A stretch of 64,000 bases of DNA, taken from the NCBI RefSeq assembly GCF_021049305.1, contig NZ_CP088081.1, positions 620,001 to 684,000 of the forward strand. The letters run 5' to 3'. A program made the position numbers and the translations under genes. This stretch comes from Ideonella dechloratans (lineage in GTDB: Bacteria > Pseudomonadota > Gammaproteobacteria > Burkholderiales > Burkholderiaceae_C). Below, piece by piece: positions 17,081 through 25,867 of this stretch. The number at the start of each line of letters is the position of its first letter. Position 1 is the first letter of the stretch. Under the pieces are notes generated by a model. The model was not told the origin of the DNA. It did no database searches and saw only the letters and a program-made list of their open reading frames with translations.

Positions 17081-17983
17081 GTGTCCGAACCTCAGCCTAG
17101 TCGACCGCCGCGTGGCGGTTCCCACCGGGGCCAGCGCCCCGGTCTGTCCCATGGCGGCGATCGCCGCACCCTGCTGGATCGGGTGATCGAGTTCATCTCG
17201 CCCGGTCCCGATTCCAAGGACGAACTGATCGAGACGCTGGCCGAGGCCGAGCATCGCGAGCTGATCGAGCCCCAGTCGCGGGCCATGCTCGAAGGCGTGC
17301 TGCACATGGCCGACATGGTGGCCGGCGATGTGATGGTGGCCGAGCCCCGCATGGACATGCTCGACATCGACGCCCCGTACGACGAGATCCTTGCGACGGT
17401 GATCGACACCGGCCATTCGCGCTTTCCGGTCACGGAGGGGGGGCGGGCCAACATCATCGGCATCCTGCTGGCCAAGGACTTGCTCAAGCTGCAGAGGGCC
17501 CCCGAGCTGAACCTGCGCACCCTGTTGCGGCCGGCCGTCTTCGTGCCCGAATCCAAGGGGCTGAACGAGCTGCTGCGCGACTTCCGCAGCAACCGCAACC
17601 ACCTGGCCATCGTGATCGACGAGTTCGGCAACACCGCCGGACTGATCACCATCGAGGACGTGCTCGAGGAGATCGTCGGCGAGATCGAGGACGAGTTCGA
17701 CGAGGCCGATGCCGAGAGTGGCGTCTACACCCTGGCCGATGGCAGTTACCGGGTGGCCGGCGACGCCGCCATTCCCGAGGTCAACCAGGCCCTGGCCGTG
17801 CAGTTGCCCGAGGCCGACTTCGAGACCGTGGGCGGGCTGGTGGCCCACGAGCTGGGCCGTGTGCCCCGCCGTGGCGAGGCCGTGCAGCTCCATGGCCTGG
17901 AATTCAACGTGATTCTGGCCCGTGGCGGTGCCGTGCGCTGGTTCAAGGTCCGCCGCCTTGCACCGGGTGAGACCGCAGCGTGA
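17081..17983 (+). CDS. CorC/HlyC family CBS-domain protein
   Basis: 300 residues, soluble. Tandem CBS domains span about 70–190 (MVAEPRMDMLDID, HSRFPVTEGG, VIDEFGNTAGLITIEDVLEEIVGEI) and a CorC_HlyC transporter-associated domain spans about 210–295 (ADGSYRVAGDAAIPEVN, TVGGLVAHELGRVPRRG). Such proteins bind adenine nucleotides and are linked to Mg2+/Co2+ efflux; the partner transporter is not here. The GTG start gives a short disordered N-terminus. Its stop overlaps the GTG of lnt by four bases, an arrangement conserved across proteobacteria and one that ties it to envelope maintenance. Confidence 0.93.
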   Translation: MSEPQPSRPPRGGSHRGQRPGLSHGGDRRTLLDRVIEFISPGPDSKDELIETLAEAEHRELIEPQSRAMLEGVLHMADMVAGDVMVAEPRMDMLDIDAPYDEILATVIDTGHSRFPVTEGGRANIIGILLAKDLLKLQRAPELNLRTLLRPAVFVPESKGLNELLRDFRSNRNHLAIVIDEFGNTAGLITIEDVLEEIVGEIEDEFDEADAESGVYTLADGSYRVAGDAAIPEVNQALAVQLPEADFETVGGLVAHELGRVPRRGEAVQLHGLEFNVILARGGAVRWFKVRRLAPGETAA

Positions 17984-19530
17984 AGCCCCTGTGGCGTGAA
18001 GCCTCCGGGCGCTGGCCGGCCTGGGGCTGGGCCCTGCTGCCGGCCGCGGGGGCCCTGCTGACCGCCTCCACCGCACCGCTGGGGGCCTGGTTCCTGCAGC
18101 TTCCCGCCCTGGCCGTCCTGGCCTGGGCCGTGGGCCGGCTGGCGCCGCGGCGGGCGGCCCTGGCCGGTTGGCTGTTCGGCCTGGGCTGGCTGGTGTCCTC
18201 GCTCTGGTGGCTGTACATCAGCATGCACGACTTCGGCGGCCTGGCGCCCCCGCTGGCCGGGGCGGCGGTGCTGTTGCTGGCGGCTTTTCTGTCGCTCTAC
18301 CTGGCCGCGGCCATGGCGGCGGTGGCCCGCTGGCGCACCGGCCGTCCGGTCCTTGATGTGCTGCTCTACACCGGTGCCTGGCTGCTGGCCGAGTTGGCCC
18401 GGGCCAGCTGGTTCACCGGCTTTCCCTGGGCGGCGCCGGGCTATGCCCACACCGATGGCCTGCTGGCGCCGTTGGCGCCTTGGGTGGGCGTCTATGGGCT
18501 GACCGCGGCGGCGGCGCTGTGGGGGGGGCTGCTGGGACAGGGGCGCGCGCTGTGGCGCAGCTCCGGGGGGCGTGGGCTGGTGCTGCTGGCTGTCGCCCTG
18601 CCGCTGGCGGCCGCGCTGGCACCGTCGGATTTCACCCGCCCGACCGGGCAGATCTCGGTCAGCCTGCTGCAGCCCGATGTGCCGCAGGACATCAAGTTCG
18701 ACCCCAACCGCCTGGCGGGCAATATGCTCGCCCTGCGCGAGCAGGTGCTGGCCGCGCCGGCGCAGTTGGTGCTCACGCCCGAGTCCGTGCTGGCCGTGCC
18801 GCAGAGCGACCTCGACCCGGTCTACTGGCAGAGCCTCATCGCGCCTTTCACGCGGGGTGACCGTGCGGTGCTGATGGGCACCTTCCTGGGCGACAACGAC
18901 CGGGGCTACGTCAATTCGATGCTGGGCGTCTCGGCCGCCACCGTGCGGGCCGGCCACGACTACAGCTACGGCAAGCGTCACCTGCTGCCCTTCGGTGAGT
19001 TCATTCCGCCGGGCTTTCACTGGTTCGTGGAGATGATGCACATCCCGCTGGCCGACCAGGCCCGGGGTCAGAGCCAGAAGCCGTTCGAGGTGGGTGGCCA
19101 GCGGGTGCGGCCGCTGATCTGCTACGAGGACCTGTTCGGCGAGGACTTTGCCGACAGCCTGGTCGGCCCGCAATCACCCACCGTGCTGGCCAATGCCAGC
19201 AACCTGGCCTGGTTCGGCCGCTGGATGATGCAGGACCAGCATCTGCAGTTTTCCCGCATGCGGGCCATGGAGTTCCAGCGTCCGCTGGTGCGCTCCACCA
19301 ACACCGGGGCCACCGCGGCCATCGACCACCATGGCGAGGTCACCGCCCGCCTGCCCGCGTGGACGCCCGGGCGGCTGGATGTGGTGGTCGAAGGGCGGGA
19401 GGGCCTCACGCCCTACGCTGCCTGGCTGGCGCGCTGGCATCTGCTGCCGCTGTGGCTGGCGGGGGCGCTGTGCGCCTTGCCGGCCCTGCTGACGCGCCGG
19501 CGGCGGTCCAAGCCGCCCACGCAACCCTAA
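17980..19530 (+). CDS. lnt: Apolipoprotein N-acyltransferase
   Basis: Adds the third acyl chain to the N-terminal Cys of lipoproteins in the inner membrane. 516 residues: about six N-terminal membrane helices, a periplasmic nitrilase domain (about 222–480), and a last helix before the positive C-terminus. The catalytic triad is visible as E268 (TPESVLAVP), K332 (YGKRHLLPFGE) and C381 (ICYEDLF). Translation starts at a GTG overlapping the stop of the CorC gene. Confidence 0.97.
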   Translation: MKPLWREASGRWPAWGWALLPAAGALLTASTAPLGAWFLQLPALAVLAWAVGRLAPRRAALAGWLFGLGWLVSSLWWLYISMHDFGGLAPPLAGAAVLLLAAFLSLYLAAAMAAVARWRTGRPVLDVLLYTGAWLLAELARASWFTGFPWAAPGYAHTDGLLAPLAPWVGVYGLTAAAALWGGLLGQGRALWRSSGGRGLVLLAVALPLAAALAPSDFTRPTGQISVSLLQPDVPQDIKFDPNRLAGNMLALREQVLAAPAQLVLTPESVLAVPQSDLDPVYWQSLIAPFTRGDRAVLMGTFLGDNDRGYVNSMLGVSAATVRAGHDYSYGKRHLLPFGEFIPPGFHWFVEMMHIPLADQARGQSQKPFEVGGQRVRPLICYEDLFGEDFADSLVGPQSPTVLANASNLAWFGRWMMQDQHLQFSRMRAMEFQRPLVRSTNTGATAAIDHHGEVTARLPAWTPGRLDVVVEGREGLTPYAAWLARWHLLPLWLAGALCALPALLTRRRRSKPPTQP

Positions 19531-19625
19531 AATGAACGGTTCGCTTCCCTGTCCCGGCTCCGGCCGGGGTGGCCGGAGGCGCCGTTCCAGCCCCTGAATG
19601 CCGGCGCAACGACCGGCCTGACGTG

Positions 19626-20576
19626 ATGCTCACCTTCCAGCAACTGATTCTTCGCCTGCAGGACTACTGGGGCAGCCAGGGCTGCGCCCTGCTGCAGCCC
19701 TACGACATGGAGGTGGGCGCAGGCACCAGCCACACCGCCACCTTCCTGCGCGCCATCGGGCCGGAGCCCTGGAAGGCCGCCTATGTGCAGCCCAGCCGCC
19801 GCCCCAAGGACGGCCGCTACGGCCAGAACCCCAACCGCCTGCAGCACTACTACCAGTTCCAGGTGGTCCTGAAGCCGGCGCCGGCCAACATCCTGGAGCT
19901 CTACCTGGGCAGCCTGGAGGCCCTGGGCTTCGACCTGAAGAAGAACGACGTGCGCTTCGTCGAGGACGACTGGGAGAACCCGACGCTGGGCGCCTGGGGC
20001 CTGGGCTGGGAGGTCTGGCTCAACGGCATGGAGGTGACCCAGTTCACCTACTTCCAGCAGGTGGGTGGCATCGACTGCAAGCCCATCACCGGCGAGATCA
20101 CCTACGGCCTGGAACGCCTGGCCATGTACCTGCAGGGCGTGGAGAACGTCTACGACCTGGTCTACACCGACGGCCTGAAGTACGGCGACGTGTTCCTGCA
20201 GAACGAAATCGAGCAGTCGACCTACAACTTCGAGCACAGCAACGTCGAGTTCCTGCTGCAGGCCTTCGGCGCGCACGAGGGCAATGCCCAGCAGCTCATC
20301 GCCGCCCAGCTGGCGCTGCCGGCCTATGAGCAGGTGCTCAAGGCGGCCCACACCTTCAACCTGCTGGATGCGCGCGGTGCCATCAGCGTGACCGAGCGGG
20401 CCGCCTACATCGGCCGCATCCGCAACCTGGCGCGCGCGGTGGCCCAGAGCTACCTGGACAGCCGGGCCCGGCTGGGCTTCCCGATGGCCCCCAAGGCCTG
20501 GGCCGACGAAGTCACCGCCCAGATTGCAGACAAGGCCGAGAAGGCCGCCCAGGCGGCCGCCAAGAAGGGGGCCTGA
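19626..20576 (+). CDS. glyQ: Glycine--tRNA ligase alpha subunit
   Basis: Catalytic subunit of the heterotetrameric alpha2beta2 glycyl-tRNA synthetase; charges tRNA-Gly. 316 residues from the ATG at [15 protein letters not shown], the conserved family start; an in-frame upstream ATG adds 19 atypical residues. Class II motifs include [34 protein letters not shown] and [14 protein letters not shown]. The C-terminus is slightly longer than in E. coli (303) and rich in Lys/Ala. Five bases separate it from glyS. Confidence 0.98.
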   Translation: MLTFQQLILRLQDYWGSQGCALLQPYDMEVGAGTSHTATFLRAIGPEPWKAAYVQPSRRPKDGRYGQNPNRLQHYYQFQVVLKPAPANILELYLGSLEALGFDLKKNDVRFVEDDWENPTLGAWGLGWEVWLNGMEVTQFTYFQQVGGIDCKPITGEITYGLERLAMYLQGVENVYDLVYTDGLKYGDVFLQNEIEQSTYNFEHSNVEFLLQAFGAHEGNAQQLIAAQLALPAYEQVLKAAHTFNLLDARGAISVTERAAYIGRIRNLARAVAQSYLDSRARLGFPMAPKAWADEVTAQIADKAEKAAQAAAKKGA

Positions 20577-20581
20577 ACACC

Positions 20582-22723
20582 ATGACCGCACAGACCCTCC
20601 TCGTTGAACTGTTCGTCGAAGAACTGCCGCCCAAGGCGCTGAAGAAGCTGGGCGAATCCTTTGCCAGCACCCTGGCCGCCAGCCTGCAGGCCCAGGGCCT
20701 GGCCCCGGCCGATGCGACCGTCACGCCTTTCGCCTCGCCGCGCCGCCTGGGCGTGGCCGTGAGCGGTGTGCTGTCCAAGGCGGCCGACCGCGCGGTGCAG
20801 CAGAAGCTGATGCCGGTGGCCGTGGCCCTGACGGCCGATGGCCAGCCCACGCCCGCGCTGCTCAAGAAGCTGGCGGCCGTGGGCGCGGATGCCTCCGTGC
20901 TGCCGCAGCTCAAGCGCCTGCCCGACGGCAAGGCCGAGGCCCTGTTCCTCGACAGCCTGGTGCCCGGCGCGCTGCTGCCCGAGGGCCTGCAGAAGGCCCT
21001 GGACGAGGCCATCGCCAAGCTGCCCATTCCCAAGGTCATGACCTACCAGCTGGCCGATGGCTGGAGCGACGTGAAGTTCGTGCGCCCGGCCCACCGCCTG
21101 GTCGCGCTGCATGGCGAGCATGTGGTGCATGTGCAGGCCCTGGGCCTGAACGCCGGCCGCGAGACGCAGGGCCACCGCTTCGAGGCCACCACGCCGGTGG
21201 TCACGGTGGACCATGCCGAAAGCTATGCACGGCAGCTGCGCGAGCAGGGCGCGGTCATCGCCAGCTTCGACGAGCGCCGCGCCGAGATCGTGCGCCAGCT
21301 GCAGACCGCCGCCGCGAAGGAAGGCCTGCAGCCCATCGAGGACGAGGCCCTGCTCGACGAGGTCACCGCCCTGGTCGAGAAGCCCAATGTCTTGACCTGC
21401 CAGTTCGAGCCGGAATTCCTGGCCGTGCCGCAGGAGTGCCTCATCCTGACGATGAAGGCCAACCAGAAGTACTTCCCGCTGCTGGATGCCCACGGCAAGC
21501 TGACCCACAAGTTCCTGATCGTCAGCAACATCCACCCGGTCGACCCGAGTGCGGTGATCGGCGGCAACGAGCGGGTGGTGCGCCCCCGCCTGGCCGACGC
21601 CAAGTTCTTCTTCGACCAGGATCGCAAGAAGACCCTGGCCAGCCGCGTGCCGGGCCTGGCCAAGGTGGTCTACCACGGCAAGCTGGGTACCCAGGGCGAG
21701 CGCGCCGAGCGGGTGCGCCTGATCGCCCACGCCATCGTCAACCAGCTGCGCATGGCCACCGTGCCCTTCACGGTGGAGGCCAAGGACGAGTTCGACGTGC
21801 TCGACAGCAAGGCCCAGGAGGCCGCGCGCCTGGCCAAGACCGACCTGCTGACCGACATGGTGGGCGAGTTCCCCGAGTTGCAGGGCATCATGGGCGGTTA
21901 CTACGCCCGCGCCGAGGGCCTGCGCGACGGCGTGGCCATCGCCATCGAAGACCACTACAAGCCCCGCTTTGCCGGCGACGCGCTCCCGCGCAACCACACC
22001 GGCACCGTGCTGGCGCTGGCCGACAAGCTGGAGACCCTGGTGGGTCTGTTCGGCATCGGCCAGCTGCCCACCGGCGACAAGGACCCGTTCGCGCTGCGCC
22101 GCCATGCGCTGGGCGTGATCCGCATCCTGGTCGAGAAGAATCTGCCGCTGGACCTGCCGGCGCTGGTCGCCGCGGCCGTGCCGGTGTTCGGCGAGCTGAT
22201 CCAGAACCCGGCCGAGGCCCTGCTGGGCTTCTTCACCGACCGCCTGGCGGTGTCCCTGCGCGAGCAGGGCTACAGCGCCCAGGAAGTGGATGCCGTGCTG
22301 GCGCTGACCCCGGCCCGCCTGGGCGAGGTGCCCCGTCGCCTGGAGGCGGTGCGCGCCTTCGCCGCGCTGCCCGAGGCCGCCTCGCTGGCCGCGGCCAACA
22401 AGCGCGTGTCCAACATCCTGAAGAAGGTCGAGGGCACGCTGCCCACGGCCATCGACAGCGCCCTGCTGAAGGAGCCCGCCGAGCAGGCCCTGGCCGCGGC
22501 GCTGGCCGAGGTCGCACCGCAGGCGGACGCCCGCTTCGAGGCCCACGACTACACCGCTTCGCTGCAGGCCCTGGCGGCCCTGAAGGCACCGGTGGACGCC
22601 TTCTTCGAGGACGTGATGGTCAATGCCGAGGACCCGGCCCTGCGCGCCAACCGTCTGGCCCTGCTCAACGGTCTGCACGGGGCGATGAACCGCGTGGCCG
22701 ACCTGTCCCGCCTGGCGAGCTGA
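20582..22723 (+). CDS. glyS: Glycine--tRNA ligase beta subunit
   Basis: tRNA-binding subunit paired with GlyQ, 713 residues against 689 in E. coli. It opens with the conserved LLVELFVEELPPKAL and holds the HD-like central domain (FFFDQDRKKTL region), KDPFALRRHALGVIRI near 500 and a C-terminal anticodon-binding DALR-like domain (PVDAFFEDVMVNAED). Translation should be coupled to glyQ; gmhB follows four bases after the stop, continuing the envelope/translation operon. Confidence 0.98.
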   Translation: MTAQTLLVELFVEELPPKALKKLGESFASTLAASLQAQGLAPADATVTPFASPRRLGVAVSGVLSKAADRAVQQKLMPVAVALTADGQPTPALLKKLAAVGADASVLPQLKRLPDGKAEALFLDSLVPGALLPEGLQKALDEAIAKLPIPKVMTYQLADGWSDVKFVRPAHRLVALHGEHVVHVQALGLNAGRETQGHRFEATTPVVTVDHAESYARQLREQGAVIASFDERRAEIVRQLQTAAAKEGLQPIEDEALLDEVTALVEKPNVLTCQFEPEFLAVPQECLILTMKANQKYFPLLDAHGKLTHKFLIVSNIHPVDPSAVIGGNERVVRPRLADAKFFFDQDRKKTLASRVPGLAKVVYHGKLGTQGERAERVRLIAHAIVNQLRMATVPFTVEAKDEFDVLDSKAQEAARLAKTDLLTDMVGEFPELQGIMGGYYARAEGLRDGVAIAIEDHYKPRFAGDALPRNHTGTVLALADKLETLVGLFGIGQLPTGDKDPFALRRHALGVIRILVEKNLPLDLPALVAAAVPVFGELIQNPAEALLGFFTDRLAVSLREQGYSAQEVDAVLALTPARLGEVPRRLEAVRAFAALPEAASLAAANKRVSNILKKVEGTLPTAIDSALLKEPAEQALAAALAEVAPQADARFEAHDYTASLQALAALKAPVDAFFEDVMVNAEDPALRANRLALLNGLHGAMNRVADLSRLAS

Positions 22724-22727
22724 GCCC

Positions 22728-23336
22728 ATGCCGGTCACCGCGCCCAAGCTCATGATCATCGGCCGCGACGGCATCCTCAACCATTTCCGCGAGGACCACG
22801 TCAAGGAACCCGAGGAGCTCGAGCCCATTCCCGGCGCGCTGGAGGCCGTGGCCCAGCTCAACCATGCCGGCTGGCATGTGGTGCTGGCCACCAACCAGGG
22901 CGGCATCGGCCGCGGCCTGGTGGACATGGCCTCGGTCAACGCGGTGCACCTGCGGCTGATGAAGATGCTGGCGGCCAAGGGCGGCCGCATCGACGCCGTG
23001 TTCTTCTGTCCCCATGCCCCGGAGGAGGCCTGCGACTGCCGCAAGCCCCAGCCGGGCATGATGTTCGACATCGCCCGCCGCTACGGCGTGGACCTGAAGC
23101 AGGTGCCCATGGTGGCCGACACCCTGCGCGACCTGCAGGCCGCCCAGGCAGCCGGCTGCCCGCCGCACCTGATCAAGACCGGCCGTGCCGCCGAGGTCAC
23201 CGAGGACGAGCGCCTGCAATGGGTGCAGTCCGTGCCCGGCACCGTGGTGCACGACGATCTGGGCGCTTTTGCCCGTTATCTGCTTCAGCGCGACGCGGCG
23301 GCCAAACCCGCCTCGAACGACGCTCAAGGCCACTGA
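22728..23336 (+). CDS. gmhB: D-glycero-D-manno-heptose 1,7-bisphosphate 7-phosphatase-like HAD protein
   Basis: GmhB removes the 7-phosphate in ADP-heptose synthesis for LPS core. 202 residues, normal length. HAD motif II (ATNQ, 55–58), the zinc loop C94-x-H96 and C102-x-C104, K106 and D131 (VADTLRDL) are present. Motif I, normally D-x-D-G, reads GRDG at 12–15: the first Asp, which forms the phospho-enzyme, is Gly (codon GGC at 22761–22763), while D14 is kept. Either the family here is diverged or inactive, or catalysis differs. Upstream are glyQS and downstream plsC, a conserved Burkholderiales order. Confidence 0.85.
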   Translation: MPVTAPKLMIIGRDGILNHFREDHVKEPEELEPIPGALEAVAQLNHAGWHVVLATNQGGIGRGLVDMASVNAVHLRLMKMLAAKGGRIDAVFFCPHAPEEACDCRKPQPGMMFDIARRYGVDLKQVPMVADTLRDLQAAQAAGCPPHLIKTGRAAEVTEDERLQWVQSVPGTVVHDDLGAFARYLLQRDAAAKPASNDAQGH

Positions 23337-23343
23337 GGTTTCC

Positions 23344-24105
23344 ATGCAACGTCTGGGATGGGTCCTGCGTTCGACCCTGTTCTTTCTCTGGATGGCCATC
23401 ACCGTCATCCCCTGGGGCACTTTCGTGGTGCTGGTGTCCATCGTGCTGCGCGGCAACACGCTGTACTGGATCTGCGCGGGCTGGCTGCGCGTGGCCCTGT
23501 GGGGCGCGCGCCTGATCTGCGGCGTGCGCTGGCGCGTCATCGGCATGGAGAACGTGCCCACCGCCGCCGACGGCCAGGCCGCGGTGCTGCTGGCCTCCAA
23601 GCACCAGTCCACCTGGGAGACCTTCGCCTACCCGGCGCTGATGCCGCATCCGCTGTGCTACGTCTTCAAGCGCGAGCTGCTGTGGATTCCCTTCTTCGGC
23701 TGGTCCATGGCCCGGCTGGACATGATCCACATCGACCGCTCGCGCCGCACCGAGGCCTGGAACAAGGTGGCCGAGCAGGGCCGGCGCATCATGGGTCTGG
23801 GCAACTGGGTCATCATGTTCCCCGAAGGCACCCGCATCGCCCGTGGTGAGCGCGGCACCTACAAGACCGGCGCCTCGGGGCTGGCGATCGCCACCGGCGT
23901 GCCCATCGTGCCGATCGCGGTGAACTCGGCGCGTTGCTGGCCGCGCCGCAGCTTCCTGCTGCGCCCCGGGCTGGTGACGATCTCCATCGGTCGGCCCATC
24001 GCTTCCGAAGGCCGCGCGCCGGAAGAACTGATGCGCGAGGTCGAGGACTGGATCGAGACCGAGATGCGCCGCCTCGACCCCGAGGCCTACGCGGCCGGCG
24101 CCTGA
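23344..24105 (+). CDS. 1-acyl-sn-glycerol-3-phosphate acyltransferase (PlsC family)
   Basis: 253 residues from the ATG seven bases after gmhB. An N-terminal membrane segment (residues 10–35) anchors the protein in the inner membrane. Acyltransferase motif I is KHQSTWET, a common variant of HX4D with Glu as last acid; others are FKRELLWIPFFGW, IDRSRR and FPEGTRIARGE, followed by PIVPIAVNS. The expected reaction is transfer of an acyl group to lysophosphatidic acid to make phosphatidic acid. Its place after gmhB fits an envelope-lipid role. Confidence 0.93.
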   Translation: MQRLGWVLRSTLFFLWMAITVIPWGTFVVLVSIVLRGNTLYWICAGWLRVALWGARLICGVRWRVIGMENVPTAADGQAAVLLASKHQSTWETFAYPALMPHPLCYVFKRELLWIPFFGWSMARLDMIHIDRSRRTEAWNKVAEQGRRIMGLGNWVIMFPEGTRIARGERGTYKTGASGLAIATGVPIVPIAVNSARCWPRRSFLLRPGLVTISIGRPIASEGRAPEELMREVEDWIETEMRRLDPEAYAAGA

Positions 24106-24138
24106 CAGCCGGGGACGGGCGCCCTAGAATCGCCGCCC

Positions 24139-25026
24139 ATGGCCGCCCGTCGTGATGCCGCCCAGCCGGAACAGATGTCCTTGTTCGACGTGATCGACGC
24201 GGCCTTCCCGTCTCTGGGCCAGGTGCTGCGGCCGGCGCCGGCGACGGGCGCCCCGGTGCCTGCGCGTCCCGCGCCGCCGGTGGCCACGGTGGTCCACGCC
24301 CATCCCCAGGCCGACCGCGAGATCCAGTTCGGCGACTGTCGGGTGGCCTACCGGCTGCGCAGGGCCCGCCGAAAGTCCATCGGCTTCGTCGTCAGCCCCG
24401 ACGGTCTGTCCGTCAGCGCGCCGCGCTGGGTGGGGCAGGGCGACATCGACCAGGCCCTGCGGGCCAAGTCCGGCTGGATCCTGCGCAAGCTGGGCGAGCA
24501 ACGCGACCGCCGCCGTCACCTGGAGGCCTCCCGGATCGAATGGCAAGAGGGCGCCTGCCTGCCCTTCCTGGGCGAGCCGCTGGTGCTCCGGCTGGATGCC
24601 CGGGTGGTCGGGGCCCAGCTGGTGGCGGACGGCCCGCGCGAGCTGCGCCTCGGCCTGGCGCCCGGCGCCGCGGCCAGCCAGATCCGCGACACCGTCCAGT
24701 CCTGGCTGCAGCAGGAGGCGCTGCGTCACTTCGAGGGGCGCTGCGCGCATTTCGCTCAGAGGCTGGGCGTCACCCTGCGCCGCCTGCGGCTGAGCGCCGC
24801 GCAGACCCGCTGGGGCAGCGCCTCGGCCGATGGCTCGGTCCGGTTGAACTGGCGGCTGATCCATTTCAGTCCGGCCGTCATCGACTACGTCGTGGCCCAC
24901 GAACTCGCCCATCTGCGCGAGATGAACCACAGCCCGGCCTTCTGGGAGGTGGTGCGTTCGGTGATTCCCGATCTGGATGCCCGGCGGGCGGCCCTCAAGT
25001 CCCCGGTGCTGCCGCTGTTCGACTGA
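24139..25026 (+). CDS. YgjP-like (DUF45) zinc metallopeptidase
   Basis: 295 residues, no signal peptide. After a Pro/Ala-rich N-terminal stretch, the YgjP-like domain starts near residue 64 (QFGDCRVAYRLRRARRKSIGF). It carries the zincin motif HELAH at 254–258 with a probable third ligand H264 (NHSPAFW), and the preceding TRWGSAS is typical of the SprT/WLM-like relatives. Substrate unknown. Last gene of the lnt–glyQS–gmhB–plsC run; a strong terminator follows 140 bases downstream. Confidence 0.9.
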   Translation: MAARRDAAQPEQMSLFDVIDAAFPSLGQVLRPAPATGAPVPARPAPPVATVVHAHPQADREIQFGDCRVAYRLRRARRKSIGFVVSPDGLSVSAPRWVGQGDIDQALRAKSGWILRKLGEQRDRRRHLEASRIEWQEGACLPFLGEPLVLRLDARVVGAQLVADGPRELRLGLAPGAAASQIRDTVQSWLQQEALRHFEGRCAHFAQRLGVTLRRLRLSAAQTRWGSASADGSVRLNWRLIHFSPAVIDYVVAHELAHLREMNHSPAFWEVVRSVIPDLDARRAALKSPVLPLFD

Positions 25027-25169
25027 GCGGTCCCCGGCAGGTGCCTCCATAAAGTTGATGAGCGCGGTCACCCTGACTGGGGATAGGCCTGGCGGGCGCC
25101 AGAGGGCAAACTGCTTGCACTGCTGTCAACACGTGACTGAAGGCATTTCAGGGAAGGTCACACAGCTCA

Positions 25170-25201
25170 GCCAGCCAGGGCAACCTGGCTGGCTTTTTTT
25201 T
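25170..25201 (+). terminator. Strong rho-independent terminator
   Basis: Perfect 10-bp stem GCCAGCCAGG / CCTGGCTGGC closed by a GCAA (GNRA) tetraloop and followed by eight T residues. It terminates plus-strand transcription from the lnt–DUF45 operon or from a small RNA. Confidence 0.92.
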
Positions 25202-25289
25202 GCCATCACATCCGGGCGCGACGCGGCGGCCGTGCACCCCGGGTGCATCCCCTGGGCAAGAACAGGGCACTTCACGTAGACTCGAAATT

Positions 25290-25307
25290 GACGTTGACGT
25301 AAACGTC
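25290..25307. promoter_or_regulatory. Palindromic MerR/LiuR-type operator
   Basis: GACGTTGACGTAAACGTC is an 18-base near-perfect palindrome (mismatches only at two central positions) 20 bases upstream of the MerR-family gene. Its ACGTnnACGT spacing resembles operators described for LiuR-type regulators of branched-chain acyl-CoA catabolism. Probably autoregulatory. Confidence 0.6.
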
Positions 25308-25327
25308 ATTTCTGCCTGCCATCGCCC

Positions 25328-25786
25328 ATGCCTTCTGAGTCCCGACCGATTTCCGCCATGCAGGCTGCCCTGGAGGGCGATTCCCGCCCCGTGTCGGTGA
25401 ACTACACCATCACCGAACTGGCGCAGGAGTTCGAGATCACGCCTCGGGCGATCCGCTTCTACGAGGACCTGGGCCTGCTGCAGCCCCGTCGCGAGGGGCG
25501 TCACCGCATCTACAGCCATCGCGACCGCACCCGGCTGAAGCTGACCCTGCGGGGCAAGCGCCTGGGCCTGCCCCTGCAGGACATCAAGCAGCTGGTGGAC
25601 ATGTACGAAACGGGCACCGACACCCGCCCGCAGCTCGAGGCCTTCATCCAGGTGCTGCAGGCCCACCGTCGGCAGCTGGCGCAGCAGTTGGACGACATCC
25701 GGGTGACTTTGGCGGAGATTGACGAGCATGAAAGCCGATGTCGGCAACTTCTGGAAAAGTCGTTCCCTGGTGGCGAGGCGGCCTGA
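25328..25786 (+). CDS. MerR-family regulator, LiuR-like
   Basis: 152 residues. The winged helix-turn-helix covers about 25–95 (YTITELAQEFEITPRAIRFYEDLGLL, RLKLTLRGKRLGLPL) and a dimerisation coiled coil follows to about 140. The wording matches the LiuR/AtuR branch, which responds to acyl-CoA intermediates, more than metal-sensing MerR proteins; conserved metal cysteines are absent. The chosen ATG gives a 25-residue leader of low similarity; GTG codons at 25391 or 25397 are alternatives and place the HTH near the N-terminus. The operator at 25290–25307 and the thiolase and acyl-CoA dehydrogenase genes nearby support a role in acyl-CoA catabolism. Confidence 0.88.
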   Translation: MPSESRPISAMQAALEGDSRPVSVNYTITELAQEFEITPRAIRFYEDLGLLQPRREGRHRIYSHRDRTRLKLTLRGKRLGLPLQDIKQLVDMYETGTDTRPQLEAFIQVLQAHRRQLAQQLDDIRVTLAEIDEHESRCRQLLEKSFPGGEAA

Positions 25787-25867
25787 TGCTGATCCGCGTG
25801 AACCCTGTCAGCCTGGGCAAGGGTGGCTGATTACACTGCAGGCAGTTGATGCACCGCAGCAAACACG

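Larger units (their letters stand above)
25027..25327. other. Non-coding stretch between the DUF45 and MerR genes
   Basis: About 300 bases without a convincing reading frame. The left half ends in a strong intrinsic terminator at 25170–25201, and the right half holds the MerR-type palindrome at 25290–25307. The 140 bases before the terminator could be a 3' untranslated region or a small RNA; no clear promoter with good spacing was found there. Confidence 0.6.
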
